A stretch of 64,000 nucleotides of DNA, taken from Cytobacillus oceanisediminis 2691 (GTDB taxonomy: Bacteria; Bacillota; Bacilli; Bacillales; Cytobacillaceae). Of the stretch, positions 15,608 to 24,016 are shown one piece after another. Every line of letters starts with the position of its first letter. Within the stretch, counting starts at the first letter, position 1. The DNA is taken from NCBI RefSeq assembly GCF_000294775.2, contig NZ_CP015506.1:3261501-3325500 (forward strand), read 5' to 3'. The translations under genes and the position numbers were made by a program. A model generated the notes under the pieces. That model saw only the letters and a program-made list of their open reading frames with translations, did no database searches and was not told the DNA's origin.

Positions 15608-16864
15608 ATGAAAAAGGTTCTTTCAAATTACAAACTAACCATCTTCCTGCTCCTTTCCATCCTGATCGGCGGAATTGCCGGAGTGGTTTTTGGCCCGAAG
15701 ACAGCGGTTGTGAAGCCGTTTGGGGATTTATTCTTAAATTTATTGTTTATGATCATTGTCCCGCTCGTCTTCTTCAGCATCGCTTCAAGCCTGGCGAATA
15801 TGGGCGGTATGAAAAGGCTCGGGAAAATCATGGCCGGAATTTTCACTGTGTTTTTCATTACGGCTGTTATTTCCGCTATTCTGGGCTTCATCGGAATTTC
15901 TATTGTGGATCCGCTGAAAAACACAGATATCTCTGCCATTAAGAGCATTATGACGGAGGCAGCTGTTGATCCTGAAGCAGAAGATGTCACGTTCCTGGGT
16001 CAGCTGGTTCAGGCGTTCACGGTGCCTGATTTCCAGATGCTGTTTTCGAAAAATAATATGCTGCAGCTGATTGTGTTCTCGATTTTATTCGGACTGGCAA
16101 CTGCGATGTCTGGTGAAAAAGGCAAGCCGATTGCAAATCTTCTTTCTTCTGGTTCAGCTGTCATGATGAAGATTGTTGGATTTGTGATGTACTATGCGCC
16201 AATTGGTCTTGGCTGTTACTTCGCAACCATCATTGGTGAGCTTGGCCCGCAGATTCTTGGGGGATATGTACGTGTGTTTGTCCTTTATCTTGTATTAACG
16301 CTCATTTACTTCTTTGGATTCTTTACACTGTATGCCTTTGCGGCTGGCGGGAAGGATGGGGTCAAGGTGTTCTGGAAGAATGCCATCACTCCTTCAGTCA
16401 GTGCGATTGCCACATGCTCGAGTGCAGCATGTATTCCGATTAACCTTGCGGCTGTCAGAAAGATGGGTGTTCCGCAGGATATTGCTGAGACCATGATCCC
16501 GCTAGGGGCTAATACGCATAAAGATGGTTCTGTTCTTGGCGGAGTGTTTAAGATTGTTTTTCTGTTCAGCTTGTTTGGAAAAGACATGTCGAGCATGACA
16601 AGCATTCTGACCATTCTTGCTGTTTCATTCCTTGTTGGAGCTGTTATGGGGGCAATCCCTGGCGGCGGGATGATTGGCGAGATGCTGATCTTAAGCGTGT
16701 TCGGGTTCCCGCCTGAAGTACTTCCGATCATCGCGGTCATCTCTACAATCATTGATGCACCGGCAACCCTTCTGAATTCAGCCGGCAATACGGTTTCGGC
16801 CATGATGGTCAGCCGATTTGTTGAGGGAAAGAATTGGCTAAAGGAATCATTAGCCTTGAAATAG
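15608..16864 (+). CDS. Dicarboxylate/amino acid:cation symporter (DAACS)
   Basis: A 418-residue GltP/SdcS-type secondary transporter (PF00375) with eight membrane helices and two hairpins. The HP1 motif is ATCSSAACIP (in place of the usual SSSAATLP). The helix 7 motif is PLGANTHKDGSVLGG, and HP2 carries PGGGMIGEMLI. It imports acidic amino acids or C4-dicarboxylates with Na+ or H+. The substitution of Ser/Thr by Cys in HP1 and NTHKDG instead of NMDG suggests a subgroup with a different substrate, possibly cystine-like or neutral amino acids; this is inference. Single gene with its own terminator. Confidence 0.88.
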   Translation: MKKVLSNYKLTIFLLLSILIGGIAGVVFGPKTAVVKPFGDLFLNLLFMIIVPLVFFSIASSLANMGGMKRLGKIMAGIFTVFFITAVISAILGFIGISIVDPLKNTDISAIKSIMTEAAVDPEAEDVTFLGQLVQAFTVPDFQMLFSKNNMLQLIVFSILFGLATAMSGEKGKPIANLLSSGSAVMMKIVGFVMYYAPIGLGCYFATIIGELGPQILGGYVRVFVLYLVLTLIYFFGFFTLYAFAAGGKDGVKVFWKNAITPSVSAIATCSSAACIPINLAAVRKMGVPQDIAETMIPLGANTHKDGSVLGGVFKIVFLFSLFGKDMSSMTSILTILAVSFLVGAVMGAIPGGGMIGEMLILSVFGFPPEVLPIIAVISTIIDAPATLLNSAGNTVSAMMVSRFVEGKNWLKESLALK

Positions 16865-16869
16865 CAATC

Positions 16870-16910
16870 AGAGAGGCTGGAAGGATACATACCTTCAGCC
16901 TCTCTTTTTT
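16870..16910 (+). terminator. Terminator of the symporter gene
   Basis: AGAGAGGCTG...CAGCCTCTCT stem extended by AAGG/CCTT, followed by six T. Confidence 0.9.
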
Positions 16911-16915
16911 ATATA

Positions 16916-17377
16916 TTATTCAATAAAATACATCTTTCCGTTGACTTCAAGTGATACGGATGATTGTTTCATTTCTTCCTTTAAAGATTTGGCATAGGCA
17001 ACTACTTCCTTAATCTTTTTCTTGTCAAGATCCTCTGCAAAGCTGTACACGATTGTCACTTTCTCCTTTACAAGCTGCTCGTCATCAGACAGCCATGCAC
17101 CTGTTCCATCAACAGCTGTTGCCCCTCCAAACATTCCCGAAAATTTTTCTAAAGTTTTGTTCACATAGGGAGTATTATCAATTGGCTGATCAACATCATA
17201 AGTGGATGGCACATAAATTTTTACCACGTGTTCAAGATAATATTGCCCTTTTAAGGCGGATTGGTGCTTACCGCTCGCTGCTTACGGCTGCCCTGCAGTA
17301 TAGACAGCACTCCCCAAATAGCAAATGAACAGGATGAGAGGGATAACCCAATAGTCAATTCTTTTCCTTTCCAACAC
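16916..17377 (-). pseudogene. DUF3574-like membrane-anchored protein broken by an in-frame stop
   Basis: One minus-strand frame runs from a GTG at 17377 (AAAGGAG upstream) through a hydrophobic anchor (YWVIPLILFICYLGSAVYTAG). It is interrupted by a TAA at 17282-17284, then continues in the same frame as AASGKHQSALKGQYYLEHVVKIYVP and the soluble domain to 16916. The soluble part has ATAVDGTGAWLSDDEQLVKEK, resembling DUF3574-type small domains. Without the TAA it would be a normal 153-residue signal-anchored protein. The GTG at 17227 allows a 103-residue fragment, but it has no good Shine-Dalgarno site. Probably a recent nonsense mutation or a sequencing error. Confidence 0.65.
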
Positions 17378-17542
17378 TGCCACTCCTTTGTTTGTAAGTT
17401 CGCTGACGAAACACCGGTGCCTTCCTCTAAATGATTATAGCTTCTGGTTTTGAACAAAACATGGTATATTTTTACTTAATTTCAATAATTTTGATGTTCT
17501 AAATGTGTATCCTTTTAACTAAATCACTCCGCCCACTATAAA

Positions 17543-17586
17543 AGAAAAAAAGGAATGACGCGATTTATACACGCCATTCCCTTTTT
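17543..17586. terminator. Bidirectional terminator
   Basis: GGAATGACGCG (17552-17562) pairs with CGCCATTCC (17572-17580), flanked by A and T runs; it follows the GIY-YIG gene on the minus strand. Confidence 0.75.
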
Positions 17587-17587
17587 A

Positions 17588-17947
17588 TCAGCCCTTTAGT
17601 TTTTTGTTATATCCATTGTCCCCGTATGGCTGCAGCTCCTCCAGCCACTTTTCTTCCAGCTTTTCCAGGGCTTCCTTTTCGTTGAAATACGGATCATTTT
17701 TCTTTTTCAGCTTCTCCAGAATGCCGATTTCAAAAGCCTCTTTCCCGTACTGATTCCACTCGTCCTGCAGCTCCCGATTAGGCATGTAGCCGTTTGTTTC
17801 GAGTGAAAATCTTACTCCATTCAAGCTTTTTAAATTATTCGTGCTGCCAATGAAGATTTTATTGTTCACTGTATTCTTTATTTGATAAACCCCTGCTTCA
17901 ATGGGCGTTTCTTTAAACTGCTGTTTTAATTCTCTTTTGCGTTCCAT
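17588..17947 (-). CDS. GIY-YIG nuclease family protein
   Basis: A 119-residue stand-alone GIY-YIG domain. GVYQIKN (19-25) is the GIY element and IFIGSTNNLKS (31-41) the YIG element. The domain is extended by a charged helix with NEKEALEKLEEKWLEEL and ends with GYNKKLKG, as in the Bacillus YurQ-like/LuxR-associated subgroup. The usual Tyr of YIG is Phe here, and the Arg seen after the YIG element in active nucleases (R in SxxxxxRxxxH) is not obvious, so activity is uncertain. It lies 17 bases downstream of the DUF2087 gene, so the two are co-transcribed. Confidence 0.85.
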   Translation of the reverse strand: MERKRELKQQFKETPIEAGVYQIKNTVNNKIFIGSTNNLKSLNGVRFSLETNGYMPNRELQDEWNQYGKEAFEIGILEKLKKKNDPYFNEKEALEKLEEKWLEELQPYGDNGYNKKLKG

Positions 17948-17964
17948 GATAATCCCCCGTTTAT

Positions 17965-18720
17965 CTATTTTTTAAGCCAATACTCGCTGCCATCCAGCTT
18001 CCGGTCCAAAAATCCATAATCGATCAAATATCGTCTGATCAGAGCATAATCCTCATAAAAGCCCTTCAATGCCCGATTTATCTCTTTCTCGCCATATGTG
18101 TGCTCAGGCTGAAGCTGCCCGGCAATCTCCCGCAGCACAATCAGCCTTTGCTTCTCCTTTGGCGGAAACTTTACGAGGGGCTTATCAGTGCCTTCAGGGA
18201 AGTATTTCTTAAGGATTTTCTGCTGTTCTTCTTCTGTAATGTTGTAGCGGTCATCCACCATCGTGGCTGTTTTATGGACAGGCAGGAACGCTGGTGCGTA
18301 CTCATCCTTTTCCTTCAGCAATTCCATGATTGCCAGGAAGGTCTTCGCCTGCCGTTCCTTTTCCTTTAAAGCAAAACGGTGATGGCGGATGGTCGAGGTG
18401 CTCCCCATGTCCAGTTCTTTCTGAATGTCCTTATCGCTTTTACCCTGATGAAAAAGCTGAAGAAGACTTTTTTGATGATCGGTAAGCCCTGTAAGCTTCT
18501 TATCCATGGACAGCAAATAATCAAACACCGAGTTATGTGCCGTTTCGATATGAATGCGCATATACCGTTCCGCTTCGTACAATCTATCTTTATACGGATA
18601 TACAATCCCTTTTTCAATCTTTTCCCCGCATAAGAGGCATGTAAATGAATCCTTTTCTTCGATATAGCCCTGTTTAAGCTCCTCCAAAGAAGCGTCCCAG
18701 AATAGATTTGATAATTCCAT
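17965..18720 (-). CDS. DUF2087 / LuxR-type HTH regulator
   Basis: The start MELSNLFWDAS at 18720 matches the expected N-terminus; a GTG four codons upstream is the alternative. The 251-residue protein has a zinc-finger-like N-terminal part (CLLCGEKIEKG, then HIETAH), a LuxR-type helix-turn-helix (LTDHQKSLLQLFHQGKSDKDI ... about 80-130) and a C-terminal DUF2087 domain (KFPPKEKQRLIVL ... RRYLIDYGFLDR). DUF2087 is a winged-helix-like domain in putative transcription regulators. Operon with the downstream GIY-YIG gene. Target unknown. Confidence 0.82.
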   Translation of the reverse strand: MELSNLFWDASLEELKQGYIEEKDSFTCLLCGEKIEKGIVYPYKDRLYEAERYMRIHIETAHNSVFDYLLSMDKKLTGLTDHQKSLLQLFHQGKSDKDIQKELDMGSTSTIRHHRFALKEKERQAKTFLAIMELLKEKDEYAPAFLPVHKTATMVDDRYNITEEEQQKILKKYFPEGTDKPLVKFPPKEKQRLIVLREIAGQLQPEHTYGEKEINRALKGFYEDYALIRRYLIDYGFLDRKLDGSEYWLKK

Positions 18721-18886
18721 TAGCCAATACACATCCTAATCCATATGAATAAACAAATTATCACTTTGTTTGCTTTATGATAAACATAATAATACAAAGT
18801 TTGAATTTAGTCAATGAAATAACAAACACACCTATTAAATGTTTGCATACTTCCAAACACCTAACAAAAAGGTTTAAATTTTTCAT

Positions 18887-18915
18887 AAAAAAAAGACCTC
18901 CGGTTAAGAAGGCCT
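18887..18915 (-). terminator. Terminator after the 55-aa gene
   Basis: On the minus strand AGGCCT...AGGTCT pairs (one G-U) and is followed by a run of eight T. Confidence 0.6.
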
Positions 18916-18944
18916 GGCATTATTACTCCATTTACGACTCTGCT

Positions 18945-19112
18945 TCATTTGCCCAGGGATTTAACTTCCTCTTTTTCAAAGTCCCTGTAATGGATGATCT
19001 CAGAAAGAATCTTATATCCATTTGCTTTCTCGAACTCCGTTCTGGCTTCATCCTTGTTGTCATACTCAAACATTTTGACTTTGTCATGTAAAAAAAGTGT
19101 TAGAATCCACAA
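18945..19112 (-). CDS. Small protein, 55 aa, TTG start
   Basis: A TTG at 19112 lies nine bases after AGGGAGG and opens a frame encoding MWILTLFLHDKVKMFEYDN... ...EKANGYKILSEIIHYRDF... ...VKSLGK. The pattern is a short beta strand, a charged EARTEFEKANGY helix, and another strand; I believe small proteins of this form occur across Bacillus. The strong Shine-Dalgarno site, the terminator right after the stop and the protein-like composition support it. Function unknown. Confidence 0.6.
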   Translation of the reverse strand: MWILTLFLHDKVKMFEYDNKDEARTEFEKANGYKILSEIIHYRDFEKEEVKSLGK

Positions 19113-19201
19113 ATCTTATAACCTCCCTGGTTTTAAAGATGCTTGAAGAATGAGCACAATCCGCAGAACCCTCTATCGTGTATGGAAGTGGGAGGTTGTG
19201 T

Positions 19202-19297
19202 TCATTTTAAAAACAGATTAAAAGCAACCGTAATCAGCCAGCCGAGGGCAAAAGTAAGAGAAATATATGTACCGACATAAAGTAAAACCTCCGTCAT
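19202..19297 (-). CDS. Small single-pass membrane protein, 31 aa
   Basis: An ATG at 19297 follows GGGGGAGGAATC, an excellent ribosome binding site. The product reads MTEVLLYVGTYISL, then continues FALGWLITVAFNLFLK: one transmembrane helix with a short basic end. Such miniproteins in bacilli often act as membrane-complex modulators. Nothing is known of this one to me. Confidence 0.6.
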   Translation of the reverse strand: MTEVLLYVGTYISLTFALGWLITVAFNLFLK

Positions 19298-19587
19298 GAT
19301 TCCTCCCCCAATGATTTTGACGTGAATTTTTCTTTATAGATGGGTTAATTCTCGCTGCGAAGGATTGTCAAATTGTATTAAACATGCAAGTACTTAGGCG
19401 GTTTCATCTCCCTCCCTTTAAAATACTGTCATTATATCAAGCGTTTTTTAAAAATATGTCGAACAATCGCACCTTTACCGATTTGTAAATAGAGTGTTAA
19501 CTGTCTTTAATAATTCTAATCTTTGTATTATTACTGAAAGATAGTCTTCTATTTTCGTTGATGCGTATTAATTGATACAGAAAAAAG
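19298..19587. other. Intergenic stretch, AT-rich
   Basis: No recognisable gene. On the minus strand a nine-codon frame (MKPPKYLHV, 19378-19407) follows GGGAGGGAG and ends about 80 bases before the 31-aa gene; it could be a leader peptide but is too short to judge. Confidence 0.4.
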
Positions 19588-19622
19588 AAAAAAGCCTATT
19601 TTCCATCGAAATAGGCTTTTAA
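19588..19622. terminator. Bidirectional terminator
   Basis: AAAAGCCTATTT (19590-19601) and AAATAGGCTTTT (19609-19620) form a 12-base stem with seven-base loop, downstream of the CBO0543-type gene. Confidence 0.9.
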
Positions 19623-19629
19623 ACATAAT

Positions 19630-20079
19630 TCATTCCTTATTCTTTTTATTGATCCATCCATGAAACGCAGTGATCAATCCGATAAATAGGCTGTATCCCA
19701 CAAAGGTATAATGATGATGCCAGTTTTCTGCATGGACAAACATTCCCATGTCCTCTCCCATTTTTTCCAAGGCTGCCATTGCTAAGCTGATGGATAAAAC
19801 AAACATCCCTTTTAACCAGCCCTTCAGGCTTTTCATGATTTTTAATAATGGAATCATGAAGATAGGAAGGACTGCCAGGGTGAACAGTATATTGATTGAA
19901 AAAATGGCTGAGAATGGCCGGTTCGGGAAGTAGTACATCCCCTTCCCGATAAAATACAAATCTAAGTATGTGCCTAACAGCGATGCCAATAGCATGGCCG
20001 GCATATAGCTTCTAATTCCAGACGGCTTTTTTCGCAAGGGCTGCGAGCTCGAGCCTTTCAAGTGTTTTACAGTATGCAT
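19630..20079 (-). CDS. CBO0543-type membrane protein
   Basis: A 149-residue protein starting MHTVKHLKG, chosen because GGGGAG lies eight bases upstream and because residues before the first helix (IRSYMPAMLLASLLGTYLDL) resemble homologues. Four membrane segments: LLASLLGTYLDLYF, FSAIFSINILFTLAVLPIF, FVLSISLAMAALEKMG and FVGYSLFIGLITAF. GTYLDLYFIGKGMYYFPNRPF is the signature of the CBO0543 family, found in sporulating Firmicutes. It overlaps the upstream DUF2515 gene by 68 bases; a start at 20004 would avoid this. Function unknown. Confidence 0.7.
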   Translation of the reverse strand: MHTVKHLKGSSSQPLRKKPSGIRSYMPAMLLASLLGTYLDLYFIGKGMYYFPNRPFSAIFSINILFTLAVLPIFMIPLLKIMKSLKGWLKGMFVLSISLAMAALEKMGEDMGMFVHAENWHHHYTFVGYSLFIGLITAFHGWINKKNKE

Positions 20080-21139
20080 GCTGGATCTCCCCATTGATCA
20101 TATCGTCTAACTCCAGAAAATACTCCAATACGTGAAAATCCCTAAACCAATCCCCTGATTCGGCATCATGCTGGCTCCTATTTTTCCAGGCCGTTTCAAG
20201 GCTTGGGCTATAAATCCGTCTTCCCCCCGGCCGCAGCTGGCACGATTTTAATTGAAACTGATATTGCTCGCCTGGCAGTCCTTCATGGACATCATTGAAA
20301 ATATGCGGCCAATAATCCTTCCTTGAACCGGTATGGGGGTGAGCATATGCCCATTGTTCCGTTAAGGCAAGCAACTCTTTGTCCTTAAACAGGATATCAT
20401 ACAGCTTTTTCCCTAATAGGATCCGTTCATGAAGCGATTCAAAATGATTCAATGTCTGGCCCTTCATATGGGTAACGCCATTCCTTTCATAAGGAAAAAG
20501 GATGTGATTCAAGGCCAGAAGCTCCTGCAGCTTAAATTCAAACTTATGAAAAACCTCTTGTTTATATAGCGGATTTTGAATCACCCTATTTTCTAAATAG
20601 CTTTGTTCATTTATGACAAGGGCAATGGTGAGAAGGTAAGGATCGGGCTTTCTCCAAAAACAGCTCCAGACCGTTTCCATGAAGACGGAAATATTAAGGA
20701 GCGGAAAAAGGTAAAATAATGGCTTATTTCTTTTCAGGCTTTCCCGGTAAATCAAAAATTGCGGATAGGCATCTTGAAAAATGAGCCAATTCCCTCTTTC
20801 CAGAAAGGAAAAGAAGGAATGTTTTTCGCGATTCGGTAATAATCGGGACAGAATCTCCCCCTTTAAATCGGTCATATTCCATCCGCCATTGCGGGAAACC
20901 ATATGTCCCAAAAAGGCCCAATGGATTTCCGGTTGCTGCCGGTAGAAATCAAGATAGGCTTTTGTCCTGGTGACATTATTCAGATTCCAGCCCATTGTCT
21001 CCCGTTTAATATGGCTGAGGATTCCCTTCTCCTCTTCTGAAAGATGGATCGATTTTTGAGTTCGTGTCCTTTTCTTTAATTCTTCCTTTAACCAGCCCAT
21101 TGGGGACTTCCCTTGTTTCTTTTGAAAAAAGATGAGCAT
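20012..21139 (-). CDS. DUF2515 family protein (YppC-like)
   Basis: A 375-residue soluble protein. The block NNVTRTKAYLDFYRQQPEIHWAF followed by HMVSRNGGWNMTDLKGE (about 55-100) is the hallmark of DUF2515, as in B. subtilis YppC, which is of unknown function. The start MLIFFQKKQG has GGAGG five bases upstream; a further ATG four codons earlier is possible. It is divergent from the SqhC-like gene across only 71 bases, so shared regulation during sporulation is plausible. No membrane segment. Confidence 0.75.
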   Translation of the reverse strand: MLIFFQKKQGKSPMGWLKEELKKRTRTQKSIHLSEEEKGILSHIKRETMGWNLNNVTRTKAYLDFYRQQPEIHWAFLGHMVSRNGGWNMTDLKGEILSRLLPNREKHSFFSFLERGNWLIFQDAYPQFLIYRESLKRNKPLFYLFPLLNISVFMETVWSCFWRKPDPYLLTIALVINEQSYLENRVIQNPLYKQEVFHKFEFKLQELLALNHILFPYERNGVTHMKGQTLNHFESLHERILLGKKLYDILFKDKELLALTEQWAYAHPHTGSRKDYWPHIFNDVHEGLPGEQYQFQLKSCQLRPGGRRIYSPSLETAWKNRSQHDAESGDWFRDFHVLEYFLELDDMINGEIQHAYCKTLERLELAALAKKAVWN

Positions 21140-21210
21140 CCCCTCCTCCATGAATTCTCTTTCAGTCAGATGAATATGTATCTAAAGGATCCATTTTACT
21201 TGAGAGGAAT

Positions 21211-23091
21211 GTGCATGAAATGACTGATACGGTTTCTAGCATGAACAATCTCATCACCCTGTTAAGAAAAGACCAGTCTCCTGATGGTTCCTGGAATTAT
21301 CCATTTGAAACTGGCATTTCAACAGATGCTTATATGATCATTTTATTAAAGACACTGGAGATACATGATGAAAAATTAATACAGGGGCTGGCAGCAAGGA
21401 TCATAAGCAAACAGGAGGAAAATGGCGCCTGGAAGATTTTTGAGGATGAAAAGGATGGAAATGCAACTGCCACTTTGGAGGCTTATTACGGGCTATTATA
21501 TTCGGGTTATATTCAGAAGGAAGATCCCCGAATGAAAGCCGCCAGGGAATTCATACTGGAGCATGGCGGTATGGAAAGCGTGAATGTTTTCACAAAAATT
21601 ATGCTTTCCTCTACAGGACAGTATAAATGGCCTGAATCCTTTCCGGTTCCCGTAGAGATTATGCTTCTGCCTCTCTCCTTCCCGTTTAACTTTTATCAGT
21701 TTTCCGTGTATGGGCGTGTAAATCTGGCTCCGATTTTGATTCTGGCAGAGAAAAAGTTCAGCATCAAAACGAAAAACAGCCCCGACCTTTCAGATTTACT
21801 TTTAACAAGGTCAGGAGAAGTCCCATGGGATATCCAGCCGGAATACCGGTCATTATTATCATTCATCAAAGAAGGAGTAGAAGATCTTTTAGGACTGCCT
21901 GAACAGTTTCACTCATTGGCTATGGACCGGGCCAATAAATATATGCTCGAGCGGATTGAACCGGATGGAACATTCTATAGTTATTTCAGTTCTACCTTTT
22001 TAATGATCTTTGCACTCCTGTCTCTTGGCTACTCCAAGGATGATCCGATTGTAAAAAATGCGGTCGCAGGGCTGAAATCGCTCAGGACTGACATCGATGG
22101 TCTCCCCCATATGCAGTATGCTAACGCCGGTGTCTGGAATACTTCTCTGATTAATGCAGCTCTCCAGTTAGCCGGCCTTTCACCGGAAGATTCTGCTGTA
22201 AAGAAAGCAAATACCTATTTGCTGCAGCGTCAGCATGATCAGTTTGGAGATTGGGTTATTCATAATCCGAATGCTCTGCCGGGTGGATGGGGATTTTCCG
22301 ACGTAAACACCCGCAATCCCGATATAGACGATACAACTGTTTCGTTAAGAGCGATAGCCAGGAGTGTGGAGGACAATTCAAAAAATCAGGAGGCCTGGAA
22401 TCGGGGCACCCAATGGCTGCTATCCATGCAAAATGATGATGGAGGCTGGCCTTCCTTTGAAAGAAACACCGAGAATCCATGGCTTGACTTCCTGCCAATT
22501 GAAAAGGGTGAATATATATTTGGAGACCCCACATCTGCAGACCTGACCGGAAGGACGCTGGAGTTTTTAGGGAATTATACAAACCTGCCTGATCATGACC
22601 CTGCAGTTCAAAACGCCATTAACTGGCTGTTGAACAACCAGGAACAGAATGGCTCCTGGTATGGCAGATGGGGTGTTTGCTATATTTATGGCACGTGGGC
22701 AGCCGTAACAGGGCTTATTGCTTCAGGCATGTCAAAAGACCATCCTTCCATCCAAAAAGCCGCTGACTGGCTGAAGGGTATTCAAAACGAGGATGGCGGC
22801 TGGGGGGAATCCTGCCTGAGTGACAGCAAGAAATCATATGTTCCTTTGCATGCAAGTACCATAACAGACACGGCATGGGCACTGGATGCCTTAATTACAG
22901 CGGAAGATCAGCCAACCGAAGAGATCCAGAAAGGAATTCATTGCCTGGTCCATTCAATCGATAAAGAGGATTGGACAACAGCCTATCCAAAAGGGCAGGC
23001 TATGGCAGGAAGCTTTTACATCCATTATCATAGCTATCGGTATATTTTCCCCCTGATGGCTTTGGCTCATTATCATCGTAAGTTTGGATGA
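21211..23091 (+). CDS. sqhC: Squalene-hopene-cyclase family, sporulenol synthase-like
   Basis: A 626-residue class II terpene cyclase. The catalytic DxDD acid motif is DIDD at 371-374. Repeated QW motifs (QSPDGSW, QEENGAW, QNDDGGW, NQEQNGSW, QNEDGGW) line both barrel domains. Length and sequence pattern match B. subtilis SqhC, which cyclises tetraprenyl-beta-curcumene to sporulenol, a C35 terpenol of spores; squalene is the alternative substrate for this fold. No tetraprenyl-curcumene synthase (YtpB type) is in the window. The start may be the GTG at 21211 or the ATG at 21220; the GAGAGG site is poorly spaced for both. Ended by the hairpin at 23168. Confidence 0.85.
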   Translation: MHEMTDTVSSMNNLITLLRKDQSPDGSWNYPFETGISTDAYMIILLKTLEIHDEKLIQGLAARIISKQEENGAWKIFEDEKDGNATATLEAYYGLLYSGYIQKEDPRMKAAREFILEHGGMESVNVFTKIMLSSTGQYKWPESFPVPVEIMLLPLSFPFNFYQFSVYGRVNLAPILILAEKKFSIKTKNSPDLSDLLLTRSGEVPWDIQPEYRSLLSFIKEGVEDLLGLPEQFHSLAMDRANKYMLERIEPDGTFYSYFSSTFLMIFALLSLGYSKDDPIVKNAVAGLKSLRTDIDGLPHMQYANAGVWNTSLINAALQLAGLSPEDSAVKKANTYLLQRQHDQFGDWVIHNPNALPGGWGFSDVNTRNPDIDDTTVSLRAIARSVEDNSKNQEAWNRGTQWLLSMQNDDGGWPSFERNTENPWLDFLPIEKGEYIFGDPTSADLTGRTLEFLGNYTNLPDHDPAVQNAINWLLNNQEQNGSWYGRWGVCYIYGTWAAVTGLIASGMSKDHPSIQKAADWLKGIQNEDGGWGESCLSDSKKSYVPLHASTITDTAWALDALITAEDQPTEEIQKGIHCLVHSIDKEDWTTAYPKGQAMAGSFYIHYHSYRYIFPLMALAHYHRKFG

Positions 23092-23167
23092 AGCGTTGAT
23101 CCATTAGCCAATCTGGAAAGAGATGTTAATTACCTCCTTGCACTTAATGCGCCAGATTCCCTCATAC

Positions 23168-23203
23168 AAAAAAGAAGCGACAACTCTTGTCGCTTCTTTT
23201 TTA
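23168..23203. terminator. Bidirectional terminator
   Basis: AAAGAAGCGACAA / TTGTCGCTTCTTT with a three-base loop separates the convergent cyclase and isomerase genes. Confidence 0.92.
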
Positions 23204-24016
23204 CTACACATGCTTCAAGTAGCTTTCTTTCATTTGAATTAATGTATCATCGGCAGGCTGGCTCCAGATTTGATCATTGAAAATTTCCACTTCAATGGGC
23301 CCCGAGTAGCCTGTTTCCTCTACAGCCTTGCGAATGCGGCTGATTTCTATTACTCCGTCGCCCATCATGCCCCGTCCCTTCAGCATATCAGGTGTAGGAA
23401 CGAGCCAATCGGAAACATGGAAGCCTAAGATTCGGCCTTTGGACCGGTTTATCTGGTTATATAAGTCGGGATCCCACCATACATGAAAGACATCGACAAC
23501 GACACCTACCTGTTCAGGCCGGTATGCTTCCGCAAGAGTGTTAGCCAGGTCCATAGAAACGACCACCGACCGTTCCGCCGCATACATAGGGTGCAGCGGC
23601 TCGATGCCTAATTTCACTCCATGCGATTCCGCGAATGGAACCAGCTGGGAGATTCCTTCCTCGACCATTTGCCGGGCAGATACAATGTCCCGGTCAGGAG
23701 ACGGCCCGCAGACCAGAACGAGAACATCCGTACCCAGCTCGGCCGCTTCTTCCACCGCTCTTTTATTATCTTCTATTCTTTTTTGCCGCTCAGATGGAGT
23801 TCCAGCGGGAAACATGCCGCCTCTGCACAAACTGGAAACCTTTAATCCCGCATCCCTGATCAGCCGTTTGCTTGTGCTTAAGCCCAACTCCTCTACCTTA
23901 TGCCGCCAGGGGGCGATCCAGGGAACTTCCGCCCGGGCACATCCCTCGATGGCTTCTTTTAAATTCCATTGCTCTGTCGTAATTTGATTTAGACTTAAAC
24001 GCTCATAATTTTCCAC
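23204..24016 (-). CDS. Sugar phosphate isomerase/epimerase (TIM barrel)
   Basis: A 270-residue xylose-isomerase-like TIM barrel (AP endonuclease family 2). The metal-binding residues are visible in GIEPLHP (Glu), VVVDVFHVWWD (Asp and His), FHVSDW (His) and IEVEIFND (Glu). Members isomerise or epimerise keto-sugars, inososes or hydroxy-acids, or act on keto-glycosides. It is the last gene of an operon with a DUF993 protein (14-base overlap) and a Gfo/Idh/MocA dehydrogenase, which points to a multi-step sugar or polyol breakdown. Substrate unknown. Confidence 0.85.
   Translation of the reverse strand: MENYERLSLNQITTEQWNLKEAIEGCARAEVPWIAPWRHKVEELGLSTSKRLIRDAGLKVSSLCRGGMFPAGTPSERQKRIEDNKRAVEEAAELGTDVLVLVCGPSPDRDIVSARQMVEEGISQLVPFAESHGVKLGIEPLHPMYAAERSVVVSMDLANTLAEAYRPEQVGVVVDVFHVWWDPDLYNQINRSKGRILGFHVSDWLVPTPDMLKGRGMMGDGVIEISRIRKAVEETGYSGPIEVEIFNDQIWSQPADDTLIQMKESYLKHV

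Noticed and set aside
16306..16890. Minus-strand ORF of 194 codons
   Set aside because: Antisense to the symporter gene; typical shadow with many Pro/Met/Ile and no promoter.
18777..19091. Plus-strand ORF of 104 codons
   Set aside because: It runs antisense to the 55-aa gene and its terminator; no ribosome binding site and irregular composition.
23538..23987. Plus-strand ORF of 149 codons
   Set aside because: Antisense to the TIM-barrel isomerase gene; Ser/Arg-rich shadow composition.
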